24,310 nt of DNA from an uncultured Pseudomonadota bacterium. Lineage in GTDB: Bacteria; Pseudomonadota; Gammaproteobacteria; Burkholderiales; Methylophilaceae. The notes under the pieces were generated by a model. That model was given only the letters and a program-made list of their open reading frames with translations. It ran no database searches and was not told the origin of the DNA. Location: positions 1 to 24,310 of the forward strand of contig CAINWC010000316.1 of assembly GCA_903854305.1 (NCBI GenBank), in the 5' to 3' direction. This document shows, piece after piece, positions 18,731 through 24,310 of this stretch (within the stretch, counting starts at the first letter, position 1; every line of letters begins with the position of its first letter). Position numbers and translations under genes: made by a program.

Positions 18731-18739
18731 TGTTATTAT
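18731..18739 (+). promoter_or_regulatory. Candidate extended -10 promoter for lpxC
   Basis: TG-T-TATTAT (18731-18739) matches an extended -10 element. There is no good -35; TTCACT (18709-18714) is 19 nt away. It lies in the 166-nt gap after ftsZ and would give a leader of roughly 70 nt before lpxC. Confidence 0.4.
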
Positions 18740-18762
18740 TTGCTTGATTAATAAGGCAAATA
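18737..18762. promoter_or_regulatory. Inverted repeat over the putative lpxC start of transcription
   Basis: Perfect 7-bp arms TATTTGC (18737-18743) and GCAAATA (18756-18762) surround a 12-nt centre. They overlap the end of the proposed -10 and the expected start point. It could be an operator or a 5' leader hairpin; its function is unknown. Confidence 0.4.
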
Positions 18763-18817
18763 TGCATCATTCATGTAAGCGAATGTAAGGTTTTGATATA
18801 GGGATTTTGAACAATTG

Positions 18818-19747
18818 ATGTTAAAGCAACGTACCTTAAAAAAAGCGATTAGCGCCACTGGCGTTGGCTTGCACAACGGCGAGAAGGTTACTCTTACCCT
18901 ACGCCCTGCCGCACCCAATACCGGTATTGTTTTCAAACGGGTTGATCTGCCTCAACCTAATGAAATCTTGGCGACACCTAGCGCAGTGCACGACACACGC
19001 ATGTGTTCTGCGTTAGAAGCCAATGGTGCGCGTGTAGCTACCGTTGAACACATCATGTCTGCGCTTGCGGGCTTAGGTGTAGACAACGTATATATTGATG
19101 TAAACGCTGCTGAAATTCCAATTATGGACGGTAGTTCTGGTCCCTTTGTATTTTTATTGCAAGAAGCCGGCATTGTTGAACAAGCTGCGCCTAAGAAGTT
19201 TATACGCGTTAAAAAAACGGTAGAGGTGATTGAAGGCGATAAGTGGGTCCGTTTTGAGCCGTATCATGGTTTTAAGATTGACTTCACCATTCATTTTAAT
19301 CACCCCGTATTTGAGCATTCTGGAAGCAATGTAAAAATTGACTTTGCTACAGATTCATACATTAAAGAAATCAGTCGTGCCCGTACTTTTGGTTTTATGC
19401 ACGAAGTTGAATATTTGCGTTCTAATGGTTTAGCACGAGGCGGTAGCCTAGACAACGCCATTGTTTTAGATGAATATCGAGTGCTCAATACCGATGGTTT
19501 GCGCTACGAAGATGAGTTTGTAAAACACAAAGTATTAGATGCCATTGGTGATTTGTATATGTTAGGCCACCCAATTTTAGGCGCTTTTTATGCCTACAAA
19601 TCTGGCCATGCACTCAATAACCAATTACTACGCGCGTTGTTGCAAGATGAAACGGCTTGGGAATATACGACTTTTGAAAAGCAAGAGGATGCCCCAGCCG
19701 AATTTTTGTCGCAATCAACGCAACTAATTGCAGAGCCTATTTTCTAA
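18818..19747 (+). CDS. lpxC: UDP-3-O-acyl-N-acetylglucosamine deacetylase LpxC
   Basis: LpxC is the zinc deacetylase that commits UDP-GlcNAc to lipid A synthesis, so the organism makes an LPS-type outer membrane. From ATG 18818 it has 309 residues (305 in E. coli) and begins [19 protein letters not shown], closely parallel to the E. coli start. Zinc ligands are H78 ([14 protein letters not shown]), H237 and D241 ([10 protein letters not shown]). [14 protein letters not shown] ([13 protein letters not shown]) and [11 protein letters not shown] motifs are present. A TTG at 18815 would add one residue and sits closer to the AGGGA at 18800, so the start is uncertain by one codon. It lies at the usual end of the dcw cluster. 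Confidence 0.97.
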   Translation: MLKQRTLKKAISATGVGLHNGEKVTLTLRPAAPNTGIVFKRVDLPQPNEILATPSAVHDTRMCSALEANGARVATVEHIMSALAGLGVDNVYIDVNAAEIPIMDGSSGPFVFLLQEAGIVEQAAPKKFIRVKKTVEVIEGDKWVRFEPYHGFKIDFTIHFNHPVFEHSGSNVKIDFATDSYIKEISRARTFGFMHEVEYLRSNGLARGGSLDNAIVLDEYRVLNTDGLRYEDEFVKHKVLDAIGDLYMLGHPILGAFYAYKSGHALNNQLLRALLQDETAWEYTTFEKQEDAPAEFLSQSTQLIAEPIF

Positions 19748-19816
19748 TATTAATGAATTCTTTTAAGAAGTCATGATTTAGAAACTAGTGTTGTCACCCA
19801 TTTGAAAGGGCGTGCC

Positions 19817-21772
19817 GTGTTAATTATTCGCCTATTGTTAGTCCTACTCACCATCACCGTGTCTACTCAGACATTTGCATTGTCAGATGAGGCATTGTTT
19901 CAGCACGCGCGCGAATCTTACGCGGCAAAAAATGAAATAGCTTTAACCGAGGATGCCAGTCAACTTAAAACCCAGCAATACCTTTTAGCGCCTTATGTAG
20001 ATTACTGGCTGATGTTACTGAAGCTAGAGCAAGCGCGCGATGAAGAAGTGCAAAATTTTCTAGCGCAATATGTTGATATGCCATTTGTTGATCGCGTGCG
20101 TGGCGAATGGTTAAAAAAATTAGCTAAACAACAAAACTGGGATGCATTTTTTGAAGAATACGCCAATTTTCAACGCGACGATGTGGCAGTGCAATGCTAC
20201 GCCTTGTTGGGTCATGTGCAATTGGGCGATACCGATGTTAGCAGCCAAACAAAAAACCTATGGTTAACGACTGCCGATTTACCTAGCAACTGTAATCAAC
20301 TATTTGATGTGATGCAAAAAAAAGGTGAGCTAAGCGTCGATGATATTTGGGCACGGTTTAGATTGGCGTTACAAGATGGCAAGTTAAGTTTAGCCAAAAA
20401 TATTGCGACACGTTTGCCAAGTATTGATGCAGCAAATCTTAAACTGCTCGATCGTGCAAACTTAACACCGCAATCAATTGTTGATAAAAAATCTATCTCA
20501 TTTAAAAGTAGATTCGGCATAGAGCTCAATCTATATGCGCTTGATCGTCTTGCACGCACCAAACTAGATGATGCAATCAGCAGTTATAAAGATGTTCAAA
20601 ATTCATTTGATTCAGACAATCGCGCTTTTGGTTGGGGTCGAATCGCTTACCATGCTGCGCGCAGTCACCATCCGCAGGCGCTTAATTTTTATGCTTTAGC
20701 TAAAAATGTTAGATTAGATAAAGAGCAGCTTGCATGGGAAGTCCGTGCAGCGCTGCGCGCTAAAGACTGGCCGGTAGTATTAAGTACCATCGCTGCGATG
20801 CAAGCTAAACAATCGGAAGAGGGCGTCTGGCGTTACTGGAAGGCAAGGGCCTTGAAGGAACAAGCAACGCAAGGGTCTGGTCAGCAAGCCGAAGCCAATG
20901 CAATCTTTAGCAAACTCTCTACTGAGCGACACTATTATGGTTGGCTCGCTGCGGATGAGCTAGAAAGTGCGATGGGAAGCCCTGACGAGCCTTACGTCAT
21001 CAGCGAGAATGAAATCACCGCAATCGCCAGTCTACCCGCGATTAAACGCGCATTTGAATTGCAGCGTTTAGATTTGCGTTGGGAAGCAAAATCCGAGTGG
21101 GTGTGGGCAACGCATAATTTTGATGATAAGCAATTGCTCGCAGCAGCAGAATATGCGGCGCGGCAAAAGTGGTATGACATTGCCATTATCACCGCAGATA
21201 ATACCAAACAGATCCATGATTTTAGCTTACGCTACCCAACGCCTTATCGCGATTTAATGCGCAGTTCTGCTAACAATGTGAACATTGATGAGGCTTGGGT
21301 ATATGGTTTAACGCGTCAAGAAAGCCGTTTTATGCATTATGCAAAATCAGGTGTAGGTGCTTCAGGTTTAATGCAATTGATGCCAGCTACTGCAAAGTGG
21401 GCGGCAAAGCGCATGGGCATGTATAGTTATAGTAATGATAAAATTCATGATTTAAGTACCAATATTGATCTCGGCGCTTATTACATGCGATACACGTTAG
21501 ACTTAATGGGCGGACAAGCAGTGATGGCAACCGCAGCTTACAACGCCGGCCCCAGCCGCGCTAAACGATGGATGGCCAGCGAGCCACTAGAAGCGGCTAT
21601 TTATATTGAATCTATTCCATTCAGTGAAACCAGAAATTACGTACAAAAAGTGATGGCTAATGCGACTTTTTACGCGCCACGTTTAGGCACTAAAATTCAA
21701 TCGTTAAAGTCACGCTTAGGCGTTATTCCAGGTAGTGGTAAACCTGAAATCATCGAAGCGGATAACGAATAA
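19817..21772 (+). CDS. slt: Soluble lytic murein transglycosylase (Slt70-like)
   Basis: This periplasmic enzyme cleaves glycan strands to 1,6-anhydro-muropeptides. A signal peptide is visible (IIRLLLVLLTITVSTQTFA, cleavage near FALSD). A long alpha-helical region rich in short repeats follows, as in the Slt70 superhelical ring. The C-terminal lysozyme-like domain has YGLTRQESRFMHYAKSGVGA with the catalytic Glu (residue 502 from this start), GLMQLMPATAKW, and ATAAYNAGPSRAKRW. I chose GTG 19817 because AAAGGG (19805-19810) lies 6 nt before it, giving 651 residues (645 for E. coli Slt70). An in-frame TTG at 19802 would add five residues and more positive charge, but lacks a ribosome site. Confidence 0.92.
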   Translation: MLIIRLLLVLLTITVSTQTFALSDEALFQHARESYAAKNEIALTEDASQLKTQQYLLAPYVDYWLMLLKLEQARDEEVQNFLAQYVDMPFVDRVRGEWLKKLAKQQNWDAFFEEYANFQRDDVAVQCYALLGHVQLGDTDVSSQTKNLWLTTADLPSNCNQLFDVMQKKGELSVDDIWARFRLALQDGKLSLAKNIATRLPSIDAANLKLLDRANLTPQSIVDKKSISFKSRFGIELNLYALDRLARTKLDDAISSYKDVQNSFDSDNRAFGWGRIAYHAARSHHPQALNFYALAKNVRLDKEQLAWEVRAALRAKDWPVVLSTIAAMQAKQSEEGVWRYWKARALKEQATQGSGQQAEANAIFSKLSTERHYYGWLAADELESAMGSPDEPYVISENEITAIASLPAIKRAFELQRLDLRWEAKSEWVWATHNFDDKQLLAAAEYAARQKWYDIAIITADNTKQIHDFSLRYPTPYRDLMRSSANNVNIDEAWVYGLTRQESRFMHYAKSGVGASGLMQLMPATAKWAAKRMGMYSYSNDKIHDLSTNIDLGAYYMRYTLDLMGGQAVMATAAYNAGPSRAKRWMASEPLEAAIYIESIPFSETRNYVQKVMANATFYAPRLGTKIQSLKSRLGVIPGSGKPEIIEADNE

Positions 21773-21823
21773 CCCTTGAGTATGCTCCAAGTTAAGAAAC
21801 CTAAGTTAAAAATAAGGCTCAAC

Positions 21824-22771
21824 ATGCGATTGAATGAAATATGTGTATTAGGTGGATCAGGCTTTGTCGGCAGCGCTATTGTTGCCAAGTTGGATGCAGC
21901 AGGCTATGCAGTGAAGGTGCTAACGCGCCGTCGCGACAATGCCAAGCACCTTTTGTTATTGCCTAATGTGCAAGTGGTGGAATGTAATGTGCTGGACTAT
22001 CAGGCATTGAATTCAGCATTAAGAGGTACTGATGCCGTGATTAATTTAATTGGTATTTTGCATCAAAGCCACCGTTTAAGTTTTAATACCATGCATCATC
22101 AACTACCTGCCCAGCTCGTAAAAATCTGCGCAGATTTAGGCATTACACGTTTATTGCACATGAGTAGCTTGCAGGCAGGTGAAAATGCGCCTAGCCAATA
22201 TTTACAATCTAAAGCCTTGGGTGAGTTGGCATTATTGGCCTACAAGGATAAAGTGAATATCACTATTTTTAAACCATCTATCATCTTTGGGCGCGGTGAT
22301 GCTTTTATCAATTTATTTGCGACACTCATCAAAATTTTACCGGTAGTCATGCTTGCCAAACCCAATGCCAAGTTCCAGCCGATTTGGGTTGAAGATGTTG
22401 CCAGTTGCTTTATAGCAATCATTGAAAATACCGCAACCTATGGTCAAACCTACGAGCTTGCAGGGCCAAAAATATATTCTTTCCGTGAGTTGGTGCAACA
22501 GGTAATGAATACTTTGAGTATCCAACGACCAATTATTGGCTTAGGCGACAAGCTATCTTATGCACAAGCATTGATGATGGAATTTTTACCTATCAAGCTG
22601 ATGTCACGCGACAATATCCGCTCAATGGAGATTGATAGTGTTAGTGCTAAGCCCTTTCCAGCGATATTTGGCATCGCACCTACGGCTTTAGAAGCCGTGA
22701 TTCCTGAATACTTGGTCGATGAAACGCCGCGTGGCGCCTATGATCGCTTTAGACAATCTGCAGCTAGGTAA
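21824..22771 (+). CDS. NAD(P)-binding SDR, NDUFA9-like (complex I subunit family)
   Basis: This is an extended short-chain dehydrogenase/epimerase-type protein. The dinucleotide loop is VLGGSGFVG (8-16), with RRRDNAKHLL following the second strand. INLIGILHQ resembles the conserved fourth strand. A YLQSK motif (Y126, K130) gives the usual Tyr-Lys pair, and IFKPSIIFGRGDAFINLF is typical of the NDUFA9-like group often found next to cca in betaproteobacteria. The substrate is unknown. I chose ATG 21824 (315 residues) because AAGG (21814-21817) lies 6 nt before it and the fold starts at once. An in-frame ATG at 21782 or TTG at 21776 would add 14-16 residues of basic, repetitive sequence. Confidence 0.85.
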   Translation: MRLNEICVLGGSGFVGSAIVAKLDAAGYAVKVLTRRRDNAKHLLLLPNVQVVECNVLDYQALNSALRGTDAVINLIGILHQSHRLSFNTMHHQLPAQLVKICADLGITRLLHMSSLQAGENAPSQYLQSKALGELALLAYKDKVNITIFKPSIIFGRGDAFINLFATLIKILPVVMLAKPNAKFQPIWVEDVASCFIAIIENTATYGQTYELAGPKIYSFRELVQQVMNTLSIQRPIIGLGDKLSYAQALMMEFLPIKLMSRDNIRSMEIDSVSAKPFPAIFGIAPTALEAVIPEYLVDETPRGAYDRFRQSAAR

Positions 22772-22798
22772 CCTTTCTTAAGAAACGAATAAAAAGTC

Positions 22799-24007
22799 AT
22801 GCAAACTTATGTGGTGGGTGGAGCAGTGCGCGATGAGTTGCTTGGCTTTTCTGTCAAAGATAAAGACTTTGTCGTGGTTGGCAGCACGCCAGAAGCGATG
22901 ATAGCAGCGGGTTTTAGACCAGTAGGCAAAGATTTCCCAGTTTTCCTGCACCCTAAAACGCACGATGAATATGCTCTGGCACGCACAGAGCGTAAAACGG
23001 CTAAAGGCTATAAAGGTTTTGTTGTGCATGCCTCGCCAGATGTCACATTAGAAGAGGATTTAGCGCGTCGTGATTTGACCATTAACGCAATTGCTAAAGA
23101 TGATGATGGTCATTTAATAGACCCATTCAATGGGCTGGCAGACCTACAGTCTAAAACCTTGCGCCATGTGAGTGAGGCTTTTGCTGAAGACCCAGTGCGA
23201 ATTTTACGCGCTGCGCGCTTTGCAGCACGCTTCACCGAGTTTACTGTAGCGCCGGAAACCATCAAGTTGATGCGGGAAATGGTGGATGCTGGTGAGGTGG
23301 ATGCGCTTGTTTCAGAGCGTGTTTGGCAAGAGCTTGCTAAAGGATTAACTGAAGCTAAGCCTAGCCGCATGTTTGCTGTGTTGCGCGAGTGCGGCGCATT
23401 ACAAAAAATATTACCTGAGCTTAATCGGCTTTGGGGTGTGCCTCAGCCAGCACAGCATCACCCGGAAGTGGACACTGGTATACATGTGATGATGGTGATT
23501 GATTATGCGGCCAGCCAACACTTTTCATTGCCAATACGCTTTGCCGCGCTGATGCACGACCTTGGTAAAGGCTCCACATCAGTTGATATGTTGCCCAAGC
23601 ATATTGGGCATGAAGAGCGCAGTTTTAATCTGGTCAAGGATGTTTGTAAACGACTAAAAGTACCCAATGACTGCAAAGAGTTAGCGCAAATTGTCGCTAA
23701 ATTTCATGGTAAGTTACATCAATCGTTACAAATGAAGCCAAGCACCTTGTTAAGTTTCTTAATCGAACTTGATGCGATTCGCCAGCCAGCCAGATTTAAA
23801 GACTTTCTTAAAGCTTGCGAGGCCGATTCGCGCGGCAGAGCCAGCTTGGAAAATTGCCCAACCCCCGCCGCTGATTTAATGAGTAGGGTGCTAGCGGCCG
23901 CATCAAGTGTGGATGCCGGTGCTATCGCCCGCGAATTTTCTGAGCCGGAAAAGATTAAAGTCGCAGTTTTTGAAGCGAGATTAAATGCTGTGAAGTTACT
24001 TTTTTAG
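22799..24007 (+). CDS. cca: Multifunctional CCA tRNA nucleotidyltransferase with HD domain
   Basis: Cca adds or repairs the 3' CCA of tRNA without a template. The class II nucleotidyltransferase head shows VVGGAVRDELLG (5-16), the metal pair D21-x-D23 in KDKDFVV, EEDLARRDLTINAIA, and the nucleotide-binding EDPVRILRAARFAARF. The C-terminal HD domain is present, with HVMMVIDYA, H253-D254 in ALMHDLGKG, and GHEERS, as in the E. coli-type enzyme that also has phosphatase and phosphodiesterase activity. Length is 402 residues against 412 in E. coli. ATG 22799 begins directly at the fold, with only a weak purine-rich site before it. It follows the SDR gene by 27 nt. Confidence 0.96.
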   Translation: MQTYVVGGAVRDELLGFSVKDKDFVVVGSTPEAMIAAGFRPVGKDFPVFLHPKTHDEYALARTERKTAKGYKGFVVHASPDVTLEEDLARRDLTINAIAKDDDGHLIDPFNGLADLQSKTLRHVSEAFAEDPVRILRAARFAARFTEFTVAPETIKLMREMVDAGEVDALVSERVWQELAKGLTEAKPSRMFAVLRECGALQKILPELNRLWGVPQPAQHHPEVDTGIHVMMVIDYAASQHFSLPIRFAALMHDLGKGSTSVDMLPKHIGHEERSFNLVKDVCKRLKVPNDCKELAQIVAKFHGKLHQSLQMKPSTLLSFLIELDAIRQPARFKDFLKACEADSRGRASLENCPTPAADLMSRVLAAASSVDAGAIAREFSEPEKIKVAVFEARLNAVKLLF

Positions 24008-24090
24008 TGCTACCACCTTGAAACAGCTTAGAATAATTGTGCTGTATCAAGTACTATTGATCATTTTAAAGTCTATGGGAATTAACGCGC

Positions 24091-24195
24091 ATGCTAAATA
24101 AATTAAAAGTGATGATTTTTGGTGGAATGCCAGCTGAGAATCGTCGCCGATTGACGCGTTCAGGTAAAGTCCCAGCTTTAGATAGTCGACCCTGA
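24091..24195 (+). CDS. Possible small basic protein, 34 residues
   Basis: ATG 24091 opens a 34-codon frame ending at TGA 24193-24195. The peptide begins MLNKLKVMIFGGMPAENRRR and ends in a basic, polar stretch (LTRSGKVPALDSRP). A GGGA (24077-24080) lies 10 nt before the ATG. Its stop is 3 nt before an 11-bp inverted repeat. I recognise no family. Chance occurrence cannot be excluded at this length. Confidence 0.3.
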   Translation: MLNKLKVMIFGGMPAENRRRLTRSGKVPALDSRP

Positions 24196-24198
24196 ACA

Positions 24199-24235
24199 AC
24201 TCAGTTCAAGCAGATTTCAATTGATTGAACTGAGT
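24199..24235. other. 11-bp perfect inverted repeat
   Basis: ACTCAGTTCAA (24199-24209) pairs exactly with TTGAACTGAGT (24225-24235) across a 15-nt loop. The arm is long, but what follows is gatatttaaat, not a T run. It could be a Rho-independent-like terminator for cca or the small ORF, an RNA-processing hairpin, or an operator for the next gene. Confidence 0.6.
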
Positions 24236-24256
24236 GATATTTAAATATTGATGTAT

Positions 24257-24276
24257 TGCGACGATGATCAGTCGCA
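24257..24276. other. Second short inverted repeat near the window end
   Basis: TGCGAC (24257-24262) pairs with GTCGCA (24271-24276) around an 8-nt loop. It lies 21 nt after the larger inverted repeat. No gene is recognisable from here to the window end. Confidence 0.35.
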
Positions 24277-24310
24277 GTTGGTTTGCGAAATAATGACCGT
24301 AAAAAAGCCG

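Noticed and set aside
1..24310. Mobile elements, CRISPR, tRNA genes, defence systems or other novel gene systems
   Set aside because: All sizeable genes are recognisable housekeeping genes in a standard order. No transposase, integrase, spaced-repeat array or tRNA-like sequence was seen.

Overview
The window is an almost complete division and cell wall (dcw) cluster from a Gram-negative bacterium, with every protein gene on the + strand. Moderate GC, a class-A RNase P RNA next to mraZ, a meso-DAP-type MurE, and the run slt / NDUFA9-like SDR / cca after lpxC all suggest a betaproteobacterium. My best guess is a methylotroph of the Methylophilaceae (Methylotenera or Methylophilus type). That placement comes from gene order and general protein character, not from a database search.

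Layout. 1 to about 197 is the 3' end of rnpB. 198-714 is non-coding and holds hairpins, a good sigma70-like promoter (TTGCAT, 17 nt, TATAGT) and, just downstream of it, a row of TGGGN-type MraZ boxes at 10-nt spacing. 715-18651 is the cluster: mraZ, rsmH, ftsL, ftsI, murE, murF, mraY, murD, ftsW, murG, murC, murB, ddl, ftsQ, ftsA, ftsZ. Most junctions are ATGA or TAATG overlaps, or gaps of under 20 nt, so the genes are probably co-transcribed and translationally coupled. lpxC follows a 166-nt gap with its own candidate promoter and an inverted repeat. Then come a soluble lytic transglycosylase (slt), an NAD-binding SDR, and cca. The last 300 nt hold a 34-codon ORF and two inverted repeats.

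How the genes work together. MurB, C, D, E and F with Ddl build UDP-MurNAc-pentapeptide. MraY and MurG turn it into lipid II. FtsW and FtsI polymerise and crosslink it at the septum. FtsL and FtsQ regulate that synthase, and FtsZ with its membrane anchor FtsA forms the ring. MraZ is the cluster's repressor and RsmH methylates 16S rRNA. LpxC commits precursor to lipid A, Slt turns over peptidoglycan, and Cca matures tRNA 3' ends.

The genes themselves are ordinary. The unexpected signal is at their ends. murE, murF, ddl and ftsQ each carry a short tail or leader made of diverged in-frame 15-bp units (pentapeptide repeats), just outside the conserved domain. rsmH, ftsL and ftsI have other low-complexity ends. 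I see no mobile element, CRISPR array, tRNA or broken gene.
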